Made by a program: the position numbers and the translations under genes
Shown here: piece by piece, positions 27,620-36,900 of the stretch
Numbering within the stretch: position 1 is the stretch's first letter
How the letters are laid out: each line of letters begins with the position of its first letter
Assembly (NCBI GenBank): GCA_910579155.1
Contig: CAJTTS010000003.1
Span: 42,287-106,286, forward strand
Length of the DNA stretch: 64,000 nucleotides
From: an uncultured Oscillospiraceae bacterium
GTDB lineage: Bacteria; Bacillota_A; Clostridia; Oscillospirales; Oscillospiraceae
Reading direction: 5' to 3'
The notes under the pieces: model-generated
The model's input: the letters and a program-made list of their open reading frames with translations, nothing else
What the model was told of the DNA's origin: nothing
The model's database searches: none

Positions 27620-27772
27620 ATGAACTTCGCCGATCTTGTGGTGGTGGTCGCGGTAGGAGGGATGGTTTTGCTGGCCGTCGCGATCCTCCGGAAAAACAGG
27701 CGAAACGGGAATCGGAGCTGTGGCTGCCGGTGTTCCGATTGCGGCTGCGGTTGCTGTTTCACAGAGCGATAG
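27620..27772 (+). CDS. FeoB-associated Cys-rich membrane protein
   Basis: A 50-residue protein with one N-terminal membrane segment (about 5-23: DLVVVVAVGGMVLLAVAIL), a basic stretch RKNRRNGNR, and a tail with six cysteines (CGCRCSDCGCGCC) in 13 residues. This fits the small Cys-rich partners often placed after feoB, thought to help FeoB, perhaps as a FeoC-like metal or Fe-S sensor. It is 27 bases after feoB behind GGGAGG, so in the same operon. Confidence 0.85.
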   Translation: MNFADLVVVVAVGGMVLLAVAILRKNRRNGNRSCGCRCSDCGCGCCFTER

Positions 27773-27815
27773 AAGTACCAATAGGTCAAAATCAGAACGA
27801 AAAGGAGAATGCGTC

Positions 27816-28433
27816 ATGGGCGCGATGAAGGACAGACTGCATACCGGAGAAATCTATTTTCCCGGAGACGAGGAGATCATGGCGGACCAGCTCAAACGGC
27901 TGGATCGGCTTTATGAGTTCAACCAGACCCGCCCCACCCAGCAGGAAACGCGTCAGGCCATGTTGAAGGAGATGTTTGCCGAGATCGGGGAGGGGTGCTA
28001 CATTGAACCGCCGTTCCACTCCAACTTTGGCGGCAAGCATGTGCATTTCGGAAAAAACATCTACGCCAACTTCAACCTGACTTTGGTGGACGACACCCAC
28101 ATCTACGTGGGCGATTACACCATGTTCGGCCCGAACGTGGTGATTGCCACTGCGGGACACCCCATCCTGCCGGAGCTGCGGGAAAAAGGCTATCAGTACA
28201 ACATGCCGGTGCGGATCGGGAAAAACTGCTGGCTGGGCGCGGGGGCGATCGTGCTGCCGGGCGTCACCATCGGCGACAATGTGGTGGTGGGGGCCGGGAG
28301 TATCGTGACCCACGACCTGCCCTCCAACGTGGTGGCGGTGGGCAATCCCTGCCGGGTGATGCGGGAGGTCAATGAGCATGACCGGGAGTATTATTTCAAG
28401 GATCGAAAAATTGACTTCGGCGCGTTGGAATAA
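27816..28433 (+). CDS. Maltose/galactoside-type O-acetyltransferase (left-handed beta-helix)
   Basis: The 205-residue protein has an N-terminal Maa domain (MKDRLHTGEIYFPGDEEIMA) and hexapeptide repeats through the C-terminal two-thirds (CYIEPPFHSNFGGKHVHFGK, then IGKNCWLGAGAIVLPGVTIG). The catalytic His is in IATAGHPILPEL. It transfers acetyl from acetyl-CoA to a sugar hydroxyl, as a trimer in the cytoplasm. It starts at 27816 after AAAGGAG. It lies 44 bases after the Feo mini-protein and could be co-transcribed, though the functions are unrelated. Confidence 0.92.
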   Translation: MGAMKDRLHTGEIYFPGDEEIMADQLKRLDRLYEFNQTRPTQQETRQAMLKEMFAEIGEGCYIEPPFHSNFGGKHVHFGKNIYANFNLTLVDDTHIYVGDYTMFGPNVVIATAGHPILPELREKGYQYNMPVRIGKNCWLGAGAIVLPGVTIGDNVVVGAGSIVTHDLPSNVVAVGNPCRVMREVNEHDREYYFKDRKIDFGALE

Positions 28434-28795
28434 GGTAGCGGCGCGGGCGGGTAAAGCGTTGGTGAGGTCGGCCATCAGCGTGTTGACCGAGCCGATATTG
28501 TCGTCCGTAAAATCGGAGAGGCGTTTCAGCATCTGCCGGGAGTTATCCCGGGCGTCGTCGGTGAAGCTGCCCATGGATTCCGGCAGGGCGGACACATCGT
28601 CCCCCGTGCGCGGGGCATTGTTGATGGCCCGGTCGATGAGGCGGTCCAGGGCGTCCGCCCGGTCAAAGGCGATGTTGACCACCATGATGCGGCTGGCACC
28701 GAAGGTGATGAACTCGTTGTCCATGACGGTGAGGTCCTGGCGGGTTTCCGTGGCGCCCGGAAGATAGCTGACCAGGTGACAAAAGCAAGCGGCTG
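28434..28795 (-). pseudogene. Unrecognised gene remnant
   Basis: The minus strand here keeps an open, coding-like frame: an Asp/Ser-rich helical stretch with sequences such as MDNEFITFGASRIMVVNIAF and DDARDNSRQMLKRLSDFTDD, continuing to LMADLTNALPARAA. The frame has no start or Shine-Dalgarno of its own, runs on into the antisense of the acetyltransferase gene, and the only upstream transcript (MATE) ends at a terminator at 28858-28899. It looks like an internal fragment of a lost protein. I do not recognise the family. Confidence 0.4.
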
Positions 28796-28936
28796 AACGA
28801 TGGCCTTCCTGGACCGACGGCTTGTGACGGCGCTTTTGGTAGTCCTCGGGGTCCCTGAGAAAAAACGGGCCGGTATCTTTTAGGTAAGATACCGGCCCGC
28901 GTAGCTCTTTATTGTACGGAGCGAGGGGAGAAACGC
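28796..28936. other. Non-coding tail of the third MATE gene
   Basis: Apart from the terminator (28858-28899) I see nothing recognisable in this stretch. Confidence 0.5.
28858..28899 (-). terminator. Rho-independent terminator of the third MATE gene
   Basis: A perfect 14-bp stem (28866-28879 with 28886-28899), loop TTAGGT, followed on the minus strand by a run of T. Confidence 0.9.
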
Positions 28937-30304
28937 TCATGAATGCTCCGCCTGAACGCCCGGCTGGAGCACATATCTACGCGATGGCTTGACCAGCAGC
29001 GTCACAGCCAGAATGACTGCCGCCGTAATCCCCAGGCTGAGCGGATATACCTGCATGATCGTGGCAAAGGACGGGGCGCGCTGAAACACCGTAAAGATCC
29101 AGGTCAGGCGCACTCCGCATATCCCGATGACCGCGCAGGCCGCCGGGATGAAGGAAACGCCGAAGCCCCTCAGGTAGCCGGACAGCGCCTCCTGAGCGAA
29201 GCTGAACGCGTATGCGAAGAACATATATTCCAGCCGTATCCGCCCTGCGGCGATGACCTCCGGGTCCTGGTTAAAGATGCTGAGCAGGGGCCGGCTGAAC
29301 AGCAGGATCAGCCCGCTGACCGCCGCGGTGCTCACCGCGCTTTGCAGCAGGCACAGCCGCAGCGTCTTCCGGCAGCGGTCGTTTTTCCCCGCGCCATAGT
29401 TCTGGCCGACAAAGGTGGTACACGCCTGACCGAAGGAGTTCATAATGTAGAAGGAGAATACCTCCAGGTTAAACGCCACCGAGGAGGCCGCCATGACCGT
29501 CGTTCCCAGGCTGTTGACCGCCGACTGGACGATAATATTGGCAAACGAAAAAATCATGCCCTGCACGCCCGCCGGGACTCCGATCTTCAGGATTTCCCCC
29601 AGCACGTCGCCGTGGACGCGCAGCTTCCGGGGATCGACCCGGACAGCCAGGTCTGTTTTCATCAGGGACAGGAACAGAATCACCGAGCTGATGAGGTTGG
29701 CCAGCACCGTCGCGGTGGCCACGCCGTCCACATCCATACCAAAGCCAAGGACAAAGATAAGATTGAGGATGACGTTGAGCACCCCGGAGATCACCAGGGC
29801 GATCAGGGGCGTTTTGGTATTGCCGCAGCTCCGGAAAATGGCGGATTCAAAGTTATAAAGCAGGATCACCGGCATTCCGGCCAGGTAAATCCGGAGATAT
29901 TTTACGGCCAGCGGGAACACGTCGTCCGGGACGTCCAGCAGCGCCACGACCCGAGGCGCCACGAACTCGCCCAGCACGGTGAGGAACAGTCCTCCCAGCA
30001 GGGACACGATCACCGACGTATGTACGGCCTTGGCGATTTTCTTGGTATCCCTTTGACCGATGGATCTGGCGATGATGACGTTGCTCCCCAGGGAAATCCC
30101 GACAAAAAGATTGACCAGCAGCCCGATGATGGGCGAGTTGCTTCCCACCGCCGCCATGGCTGCTTTGCCGGAAAACTGTCCGACCACCGCCAGGTCCGCC
30201 GCGTTGAATAACTGCTGTAAAATTCCCGTTGCGGCCAGCGGTATGGTGTATTTGATGATCTTGTCTCCTAACGAGCCGTTTGCCATGTCGATCCGACCGC
30301 CCAT
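28937..30304 (-). CDS. MATE-family efflux transporter
   Basis: The 455-residue protein has about 12 membrane segments and MATE motifs: IPLAATGILQQLFNAADLAV, VGQFSGKAAMAAVGSN, and GQACTTFVGQNYGAGKNDRC in the second half. It belongs to the DinF/NorM-like Na+- or H+-driven exporters; the substrate is unknown. The start at 30304 is preceded by AGAGGAAA; an alternative ATG 18 bases on is weaker. It is monocistronic, closed by a strong terminator. It is the third MATE gene in 30 kb and is not a close copy of the others. Confidence 0.92.
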   Translation of the reverse strand: MGGRIDMANGSLGDKIIKYTIPLAATGILQQLFNAADLAVVGQFSGKAAMAAVGSNSPIIGLLVNLFVGISLGSNVIIARSIGQRDTKKIAKAVHTSVIVSLLGGLFLTVLGEFVAPRVVALLDVPDDVFPLAVKYLRIYLAGMPVILLYNFESAIFRSCGNTKTPLIALVISGVLNVILNLIFVLGFGMDVDGVATATVLANLISSVILFLSLMKTDLAVRVDPRKLRVHGDVLGEILKIGVPAGVQGMIFSFANIIVQSAVNSLGTTVMAASSVAFNLEVFSFYIMNSFGQACTTFVGQNYGAGKNDRCRKTLRLCLLQSAVSTAAVSGLILLFSRPLLSIFNQDPEVIAAGRIRLEYMFFAYAFSFAQEALSGYLRGFGVSFIPAACAVIGICGVRLTWIFTVFQRAPSFATIMQVYPLSLGITAAVILAVTLLVKPSRRYVLQPGVQAEHS

Positions 30305-30691
30305 ATGGATTTCCTCTTTCCGTTACTTGATCATAAAATGATATCATATGTCCGACCCAAAAGAAATATTTCTTTTCCACTATACCGGCATGGAAAAAAC
30401 TTATAAAATGATCTGTTTTACTAAAATTAGGAACAATGAGGAGTTGTTCCGGAAGACTCCGCGTCTGCCCGGAGCATTCCCGTTCTTCCCCAAAAGTTGC
30501 TTTGGCTCGGTTCGGGGAATGGGGGTGTGCCACAGCATGGCCGGATGCCGCGCCGTCTGACAGCTATTGACACCAAAAGGAGGAGAATAGTATAATGTAA
30601 ATACGGTCGGCGCATTGGCCGGCGCGGAACGGACAGGTATTTTTTCGTTGAGGCCACACGTCCTCTCAAAACGTTGAAATGGAGAGCGTCG
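30305..30691. other. Divergent intergenic region between MATE and hybrid kinase
   Basis: 387 bases. Besides the kinase promoter at 30567-30596 it holds ATGATATCAT (a 10-base palindrome near 30340) close to the MATE start, which might be an operator. No open frame with a ribosome-binding site is visible. Confidence 0.5.
30567..30596 (+). promoter_or_regulatory. Promoter of the hybrid kinase-SBP operon
   Basis: Perfect TTGACA (30567-30572) and TATAAT (30591-30596) separated by 18 bases, 95 bases before the kinase start. Confidence 0.8.
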
Positions 30692-33256
30692 ATGAAAGGA
30701 ACGCCAAATAAGCAGAAAAAACGGAAAGGGCTTTCCCTGCTCTTTTCCATTGTTATCATTTTTGGCATTTTTGGGACGATTGTATTCGCGGTGTCCCGCA
30801 GGATCGCCGAGGAGATGTCGGATGCCGCCATCCAGAGCCTGAGTGAAAGCCTGGACCTGATCCAGAGCACCATTGAGGCGATCCTGCGCAGCGAGGCGGA
30901 ATTCCAAACGCTGATCGCCCAGGAGATTGCCCGGGCGGAAGACCCGGAGGAGTATATCCGCGCCTATGAGAAAAACCAGACGATGGCAAAGCTGTCGCTG
31001 ATCCTGTTGGGGGAAACGGAAGGGGTTTCCAATACCGGGGAACGGTTTACCGAGGAGGGCCTGGATTTTTCCGCAGGAGAAACGGTTTTCGGCTTGCCGG
31101 TCTCCCGATCCTACCTGAATTATATGGGAACCTGGTCCTACACCATCAAATGCCCCGTTGAGCGGGACGGACAGGAGATCGGGACCCTTTACGCCGAGTA
31201 TGTCTATGATGCCATTGACCGGTCCCTTCCGGACGGGTTTTATAACCAAGAGGCGTCGCTGTACATCATGGACGCGGAGAGCCAGCGGTTCGTTCTGAAG
31301 CCCAAAGGGATGGGGCAGCGCAGCGCGGGCCATTTGAATCTGGCGGATTTTTACCGGGCGAACAATATTCAGGACCCGGAGATCCGGGCGGAGGTGGAGG
31401 GGTGCCTGAGCGCCGGGCGGAACCTCCTGTTTTACCACGAAATCCGGGAGGTCAACGCCCTCAATTATATGTGGGCGGTCAATGGAGGGACTGTTTTCCT
31501 GGTGGGCTATGTGCCGGTGGAGGCCATTCAGAAGGAGGGCCGGACCGTCAACCAGAGCATTATGATCGTCGTGGCCTCCTTGCTGGCGGCATTTTTCCTG
31601 TGTATCATCTTGTACTACCTGAACTGGAGGCAGCAGGAGAAGCTGCGAAGGGAGCAGGAGGAGGAGCGGAGGCTCCACAGCCAGCAACTGGCGGAGGCCC
31701 TGCGGGCTGCGCAGATCGCCAGCGAATCAAAGACGACGTTCCTGTCCAATATGTCCCACGACATCCGCACCCCCATGAACGCTGTGCTGGGTTTTACGAC
31801 CCTCCTGGCCAAGGACGCGGAAAATCCGGCCAAGGTGCGGGAATACACCCAAAAGATTACGGCCTCCGGGCAGCACCTGCTCAGCCTCATCAACGATATT
31901 TTGGACGTATCCAAGATCGAGAGCGGGAAGGTGGTGCTCAGCCTGGAGAAGTTTGCCCTCAACGATGTGATCTCCTCCATAGACGCCATCATCCAGCCCA
32001 TGGTCAAGGCGAAGGGGCAGGACTTCCACCTGGAGGTGACGGGAGTCCGGCATGAATATCTGGTGGGGGACGCGACCCGGATCAACCAGATTCTGATTAA
32101 CCTGCTCTCCACCGCTGTGAAATACACGCCGGAGGGCGGGCAAATCCGGCTGCGCATCATTGGCCTCAAGCAGCGCTCCAGCCAGTATGAGCATATCCGC
32201 ATTGAGGTGGAGGACAACGGCTACGGCATGACCCCGGAGTATTTGAAAACCATCTTCGATGCCTTCACCAGGGCGGAGAACAGCACCACCAACAAGGTGC
32301 AGGGCACGGGCCTGGGTATGGCCATCACCAAGAGCATCGTGGAGCTGATGGGCGGGACCATCGAAGTGTTCAGCGAGGTGGACCGGGGTTCGCTCTTCCG
32401 GGTGGACCTGGAGCTGCGTATCCTTGAGGAGGAGGCCGACCGGAGGTTCTGGGAGCAGCGGGGCGTGTCCCGCATCCTGGCGGTGACAGGGAGCCGGGAA
32501 AGCCGGGAGAACATGACGGCCCTGATGCAGGACACGGGCGTCCGGCTGGACGCCTGCGCCACGGTGGAGGAGGCGGTAGAACGGCTGCGCGGCGGCGGGG
32601 ACTGCCAGATGGCCCTGTTGGACTGGGAGGACTTTGGCCTCCAAGGGGCCCAGTCGCTGCGGGAGGCGCTTCCGGAATCCGTGCCCATGCTGATCTTGGC
32701 GGAATTCGACGCGGAGGGCAGGGAGGAGGCGCTCAGGCTCAACCACACGGACTTACTTGCCAAGCCCTTCTTTGTCTCCGCCCTCCGGGCAAAGGCCGGG
32801 GAGCTGTGGAATGAAACGGACGGGACCGGCGTGCCGGAGGCGGAAGAGGCCGGCAGCTTGGCGGGGATGCATTTTCTTGCGGCGGAGGACAACGAGATCA
32901 ATGCGGAAATTTTGACGGAGCTTTTGGAAATCGAGGGAGCCTCCTGCGAGATCGCCGCCAACGGGCGCCTGGCGGTGGAGAGCTTTCAGCGCTCGGAGCC
33001 GGGCGAGTTTGACGCGATTCTGATGGACGTGCAGATGCCGGTGATGGGCGGCCACGAGGCGGCAAAGGCTATCCGGGCCCTGGACCGGGAGGACGCGGGG
33101 CGCATCCCCATCATCGCCATGACGGCCAACGCCTTTGCCGAGGATGAAAAGGCCGCGCTGAGCGCCGGTATGGACGCCCATGTGCCCAAGCCCCTGAGCA
33201 TGGAGCTCTTGAAAAAGGCAATCGAACAATGTAGCAAACGGGAGGAAACGGGATGA
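30692..33256 (+). CDS. Membrane hybrid sensor histidine kinase
   Basis: The 854-residue protein has membrane segments at about 13-34 and 290-312, enclosing a ~255-residue extracellular sensor with a Cache-like appearance. HisKA follows with SHDIRTPMN (His ~355), then a HATPase (INQILINLLSTAVKYTPEGG, DNGYGM, GTGLGMAI), a degenerate receiver (~590-700, keeps LLDW and AKPF but lacks the acidic pair) and a complete receiver (~715-845, AAEDNEINAE, LMDVQMPVMGG, TANAF, PKP). Phosphate is therefore probably relayed within the protein; no output domain exists. Its stop overlaps the start of a solute-binding lipoprotein (ATGA), which likely presents ligand to the sensor. Confidence 0.93.
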   Translation: MKGTPNKQKKRKGLSLLFSIVIIFGIFGTIVFAVSRRIAEEMSDAAIQSLSESLDLIQSTIEAILRSEAEFQTLIAQEIARAEDPEEYIRAYEKNQTMAKLSLILLGETEGVSNTGERFTEEGLDFSAGETVFGLPVSRSYLNYMGTWSYTIKCPVERDGQEIGTLYAEYVYDAIDRSLPDGFYNQEASLYIMDAESQRFVLKPKGMGQRSAGHLNLADFYRANNIQDPEIRAEVEGCLSAGRNLLFYHEIREVNALNYMWAVNGGTVFLVGYVPVEAIQKEGRTVNQSIMIVVASLLAAFFLCIILYYLNWRQQEKLRREQEEERRLHSQQLAEALRAAQIASESKTTFLSNMSHDIRTPMNAVLGFTTLLAKDAENPAKVREYTQKITASGQHLLSLINDILDVSKIESGKVVLSLEKFALNDVISSIDAIIQPMVKAKGQDFHLEVTGVRHEYLVGDATRINQILINLLSTAVKYTPEGGQIRLRIIGLKQRSSQYEHIRIEVEDNGYGMTPEYLKTIFDAFTRAENSTTNKVQGTGLGMAITKSIVELMGGTIEVFSEVDRGSLFRVDLELRILEEEADRRFWEQRGVSRILAVTGSRESRENMTALMQDTGVRLDACATVEEAVERLRGGGDCQMALLDWEDFGLQGAQSLREALPESVPMLILAEFDAEGREEALRLNHTDLLAKPFFVSALRAKAGELWNETDGTGVPEAEEAGSLAGMHFLAAEDNEINAEILTELLEIEGASCEIAANGRLAVESFQRSEPGEFDAILMDVQMPVMGGHEAAKAIRALDREDAGRIPIIAMTANAFAEDEKAALSAGMDAHVPKPLSMELLKKAIEQCSKREETG

Positions 33257-34560
33257 ATACGGCAAAAAAGCACAAATGGCTTTCCATCTGCCTGGCGGCG
33301 CTGGCGGTTGTGTCGCTGGCGTCCTGCGCCCAGGAGGACCCCAAAAACTTGATTTCACGGGAGGATGGGGAAAAACGGGCGGTCAACCTGTTCAGCCCCA
33401 TGGAAAAAATTGACCCGGATGCGGAGAACGTGGCGCGGACTGCGTCGGACTTAACAGTGGCCATGGCGGAGGAGGCGCTGGGCATGACCATGGTATACCG
33501 GACCTATACGGCGGAGGACTATCAGGACAAGACCTACGACGAGGTCTGCCTGGACCGGGCCCGGAATGACATGGACGACCTCTACCTGCTTAACCCCGAT
33601 GCGATCATGGCGTTGGGCGCGGAGGGAAAGCTGGAGGACCTGTCGGGGCTGGACAGCGCGAAAAACCTGCGGGAGATCATCCGTACCGCCAACACGGTGG
33701 ACGGGAAGCTGGTGGCTATTCCCCAGGAGGTGGTGGCCTACGGCCTGTTCGTCAATAAGGACCTGTTCGACCGGTATGGCCTGGACCTGCCGGAAACGCC
33801 GGAGGAATTTCTGGAGTGCTGCCGGGTGTTTCAGGAGAACGGGATCGAGACGCCCGTCGGCGCCAACCGCTGGTGGCTTGAGACCTTCGTCTTAGCCCAG
33901 GCCTACGCCGATCTGTACAACGGCGGAAATACCCAGGCGGAGATTGAGGCCCTCAACAGCGGGGAGGCCAGGTACAGCGACTATATGCGCCCCGGCTTTG
34001 AGTTCCTCCAGACGCTGATCGACCGGGGTTATATCGATGCGGAGAAGGCCCTGGTCAGCGAGGCCATCGAGGCGGAGGGGCCCGATTTTCTGGCGGGGAA
34101 AACCCCCATCGTCATGGCCTACTGGGGCGCGGCGAATACGGAGACCGCCTATGGCAAGACGGACTTTACCATGGAGGTCATCGGGTTTCCCAGCAGCCAG
34201 GGGCAGATGCCGGTGATGCCCATGACCGGATGGGCCGTGTGCTCCGGCGCAGAGCACGCGCAGGACGCGATGAAGATGCTCGATGTCATCATCTCCGACG
34301 AGGCGCTCCAGCTCTATTCGGAGGCCAACCGGGTGATTTCCCCTTCCGAGAATGTAAAAGTGGAGTGTGTTCCCGCCTTAAAACCCCTCAATGACAGGAT
34401 AGAGGAGGGGGTCTATGTATTGGGTTCCAACGCGGGGATGAACGTGGAACAATGGGGGAATACCTGCCAGATCGTGCGGCTGCTGCTGGGTGGCGCGTCG
34501 GTGGAGGAGTGTATGGCGGCCTTTGACGAGCTACAGGATACGGCGCTGAATCAACCTTAA
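33253..34560 (+). CDS. Solute-binding lipoprotein, partner of the hybrid kinase
   Basis: The 435-residue protein has a lipoprotein signal with lipobox LASC (SLASCAQED, Cys ~25) and an ABC type-1 solute-binding fold (VAIPQEVVAYGLFVNKDLFDRYG, MPMTGWAVCSGAEHAQDAMK). It binds a probable sugar or oligosaccharide outside the membrane. No permease or ATPase gene is nearby. Instead its ATG overlaps the stop of the hybrid kinase, so it more likely serves as an extracellular ligand reporter for that kinase than for import. Confidence 0.88.
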   Translation: MNTAKKHKWLSICLAALAVVSLASCAQEDPKNLISREDGEKRAVNLFSPMEKIDPDAENVARTASDLTVAMAEEALGMTMVYRTYTAEDYQDKTYDEVCLDRARNDMDDLYLLNPDAIMALGAEGKLEDLSGLDSAKNLREIIRTANTVDGKLVAIPQEVVAYGLFVNKDLFDRYGLDLPETPEEFLECCRVFQENGIETPVGANRWWLETFVLAQAYADLYNGGNTQAEIEALNSGEARYSDYMRPGFEFLQTLIDRGYIDAEKALVSEAIEAEGPDFLAGKTPIVMAYWGAANTETAYGKTDFTMEVIGFPSSQGQMPVMPMTGWAVCSGAEHAQDAMKMLDVIISDEALQLYSEANRVISPSENVKVECVPALKPLNDRIEEGVYVLGSNAGMNVEQWGNTCQIVRLLLGGASVEECMAAFDELQDTALNQP

Positions 34561-34640
34561 ACGGGGCGGCTTTTTCACTTGCAGGGGTATTTTGGGCAAT
34601 CCGTTTTGAATGGTCCCAATGCCCCGGCCGTGTTTTTAAC

Positions 34641-34669
34641 TGCGCCGGCAATACTGCCGGCTTGGCGCA
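34641..34669. other. Hairpin downstream of the SBP gene
   Basis: GCCGGCA-ATAC-TGCCGGC (7 bp) with additional outer pairing TGCG/CGCA. No T-run follows; it may be a weak terminator or a boundary structure before the FIST promoter. Confidence 0.45.
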
Positions 34670-34675
34670 TTCATA

Positions 34676-34704
34676 TTGACACATGGACGGCTTTACCGTA
34701 TAAT
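34676..34704 (+). promoter_or_regulatory. Perfect sigma-A promoter of the FIST-MCP operon
   Basis: TTGACA (34676-34681), 17 bases, TATAAT (34699-34704), 33 bases before the FIST start codon: a full consensus match. Confidence 0.9.
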
Positions 34705-34736
34705 AACTCGATAGGTTATATCAAGGAGGCGGCAGA

Positions 34737-35792
34737 ATGAAGCAGTTTTTCGGCATGAGCCAGCGGGGGAATCTGGATGAGGCGTTACAGGGCCTATACC
34801 GTCCGCAGTTTATTATGCTACTGTCCAACGGCGACCAGTTTGAGGAGCATGTGGCGGCGCTGGAGCGGCGTTTTCCCGGGGTGCCCAGTATCGGGTGTAT
34901 TGGGATGAGTTATCAAATCAGCGTGGTAGAGCACGGCGTGGGAATCATCGCCTTTTCTGACGGGGTGGCCGCTGTTTCCAATGTGCTGGAGCAGGCGTCC
35001 ATCATGCCGATCAAATACATACAGCGTTTGGAGCGGGATATGCAGGCGTTGGGCGGCGACCACCGGGACACCGTCTGCATCGACTTTTGCTCCGGCAACG
35101 ACGCCTGCGTGCTTACCACCATCAATACCGCCCTGAACAAGCGGGGCATTTCCCTGGTGGGGGGCACCGGGGACCAGGGAAAAGTGTCTGCGAACGGGCG
35201 GATTTATGAGGACGCGGTGGCTTACGCCCTGGTGCGGAACCAGAATGGCCGGATCAAGACGTATAAGGAGAACATCTACCACCAGATGGGGGATTACCGC
35301 TTTGTGGCCGCCAACACGGACCGGGCCAATTATATCCTGGGGACGCTGAACGGTAAGAGCGCCAAGCAGGTCTACAAGGATATCCTCCATGTGACCGACG
35401 AGGAGATCCTTACCCGGACGTTCCAAAACCCCTTCGGGAAGCTGAATGGGAACGACACCTGCATCATCTCCATCAAGGAGGTCCAGGGCAGTTCCTTGGC
35501 CTGCTTCCGCCAGGTAAACGACTCCGACGTGCTCATCCTGCTGGAGTTGGGGGACTACCGGGCCATTGTGCAGGATACCATCCGGCAGATTTGCCGGGAC
35601 TTCCCCCGCCGGTCGGCCATTTTCTCGGTGAATTGCCTGTTCCGGTACAAGCTGTTCTCTGAGCAGGGCTATATGCAGGACTATTTGCGCGATATGGCGG
35701 CGCTGGGTAATCACGCCGGTTTTGTGGGGTACGGGGAGCACTATAACAACCGTTTTGTCAACCAGTCCATGACCTGCGTGGTATTTGAATAG
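34737..35792 (+). CDS. FIST-domain sensory protein
   Basis: The 351-residue soluble protein has a FIST_N domain at about 20-190 ([40 protein letters not shown]) and a FIST_C domain at about 200-340 ([36 protein letters not shown] region, with FSVNCLFRY). FIST domains are intracellular ligand sensors, suggested for amino acids or related compounds, and are usually fused or linked to signalling proteins. The next gene, 13 bases on, is a soluble chemoreceptor, so this is probably its detached input module. It starts at 34737 behind AAGGAGG. Confidence 0.9.
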   Translation: MKQFFGMSQRGNLDEALQGLYRPQFIMLLSNGDQFEEHVAALERRFPGVPSIGCIGMSYQISVVEHGVGIIAFSDGVAAVSNVLEQASIMPIKYIQRLERDMQALGGDHRDTVCIDFCSGNDACVLTTINTALNKRGISLVGGTGDQGKVSANGRIYEDAVAYALVRNQNGRIKTYKENIYHQMGDYRFVAANTDRANYILGTLNGKSAKQVYKDILHVTDEEILTRTFQNPFGKLNGNDTCIISIKEVQGSSLACFRQVNDSDVLILLELGDYRAIVQDTIRQICRDFPRRSAIFSVNCLFRYKLFSEQGYMQDYLRDMAALGNHAGFVGYGEHYNNRFVNQSMTCVVFE

Positions 35793-35805
35793 AGGAGGGG
35801 CAGTT

Positions 35806-36747
35806 ATGTTTTTGGGAAAAAAGAGCCGGAAGCCCGACCAGGTCCAGGAGAAAAAGAGCCTCTACCCAGTGCTGCATATGACGGACAGCCTGAAGGAATA
35901 CCAAAAGGAGCTGGTCAAGAAGGAGGTCGCCTCCCTTTGGGAATTGAACCTGATCGGCGACTCCTTTACCGGTGTGCTGCGGGAAGGGGAGATGTTCCAG
36001 ACAAAGCTTCAGAACCTGGGGGAGTCCTTTTCCAACATCAATGAGACGGCGGAGCAATTCAGCCATGTGCGGGGGGAAATCGGACAAGCGGTGTCCGAGG
36101 CCAGGGGGCAGATGGCGGCTCTGGAGCAGACCTCTACGCAGGTGCAGCAGTCCTATAATACTATGGCGGAGATATTTTCCTACTTGGAGGCGGCGATCCG
36201 GGGAATCCAGCAGTCTATGGGCAAGATCGTATCCATCGCGGAGCAGACCAACCTCCTGGCCATCAACGCATCCATTGAGGCGGCCAGGGCGGGAACCGAG
36301 GGCAAGAGCTTTGCGGTGGTAGCCGCCCAAGTCAAACAGTTGGCGGAGGAGATCAAGTCGCTGGCAGGCGAGGTGGACAGCGGTGTGAACGAGGTGGAGG
36401 GCCGCGCCAATGAGCTCAGCGAAAGTATTTCCGTCTCCAAGCAGACCTTGGGCCAAAACGCCGGTATTTTGGCCCAGACGGAGGGGAGCTTTGAGAAGAT
36501 CACGACGGCGGCGGAGGGTGCGGTGACCGTGCAGGCTGACATATCCGGCGTCATCCAGGTATCCCAGCAGGAATTACAGGCCCTGCGCCTGTTTTTCGAG
36601 AAGATCAATGGGCAGTATCAGGAGGTCGTCAAGCACATTGAATCCGCGAGCCATCTGGGCACTACAAAAAGCGCGATGTTTGAGGATATTGACAATATGA
36701 TTTCTCAGATCCCGCCCCTTGTCAGCGAACTGGAGGCCGGATCCTGA
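35806..36747 (+). CDS. Soluble methyl-accepting chemotaxis-type transducer
   Basis: The 313-residue, almost entirely helical protein lacks membrane segments, HAMP and a sensor domain. The MCP signalling hairpin sits near residue 150 ([20 protein letters not shown]) between long coiled-coil arms. It should bind CheA/CheW in the cytoplasm. With no sensor of its own, input presumably comes from the FIST protein encoded 13 bases upstream. It starts at 35806 with GAGGAGGGG. A terminator follows. No cheA or cheW is in the window. Confidence 0.9.
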   Translation: MFLGKKSRKPDQVQEKKSLYPVLHMTDSLKEYQKELVKKEVASLWELNLIGDSFTGVLREGEMFQTKLQNLGESFSNINETAEQFSHVRGEIGQAVSEARGQMAALEQTSTQVQQSYNTMAEIFSYLEAAIRGIQQSMGKIVSIAEQTNLLAINASIEAARAGTEGKSFAVVAAQVKQLAEEIKSLAGEVDSGVNEVEGRANELSESISVSKQTLGQNAGILAQTEGSFEKITTAAEGAVTVQADISGVIQVSQQELQALRLFFEKINGQYQEVVKHIESASHLGTTKSAMFEDIDNMISQIPPLVSELEAGS

Positions 36748-36798
36748 GCGATTTGAGGAGCGGGATTTTCGGGATCATATTTTCACCCTGCTTATGTA

Positions 36799-36840
36799 AC
36801 GGCGGCTTCCAAGCTTTTTGGAAGCCGCCGTAATATTTTT
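36799..36840 (+). terminator. Terminator of the FIST-MCP operon
   Basis: A perfect 14-bp stem (36799-36812 with 36818-36831) followed by AATATTTTT. Confidence 0.85.
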
Positions 36841-36851
36841 CCTGTGTGTAC

Positions 36852-36891
36852 GCACCTGGGCACGCTTCTGAATGGAAGCGAGCCCAGGTGC
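36852..36891. other. Long interrupted hairpin after the DUF3604-like gene
   Basis: GCACCTGGGC pairs perfectly with GCCCAGGTGC, with a nested CGCTTC/GAAGCG stem (single-base A opposite A interruption). It lies 10 bases after the stop of the minus-strand gene at 36901 but has no T-run. Probably a transcript-end stabiliser. Confidence 0.6.
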
Positions 36892-36900
36892 AGGGTGCTG

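Noticed and set aside
28943..30211. A long plus-strand frame opposite the third MATE gene
   Set aside because: Antisense of a clear MATE protein; charged, Gln/His-rich translation without motifs.
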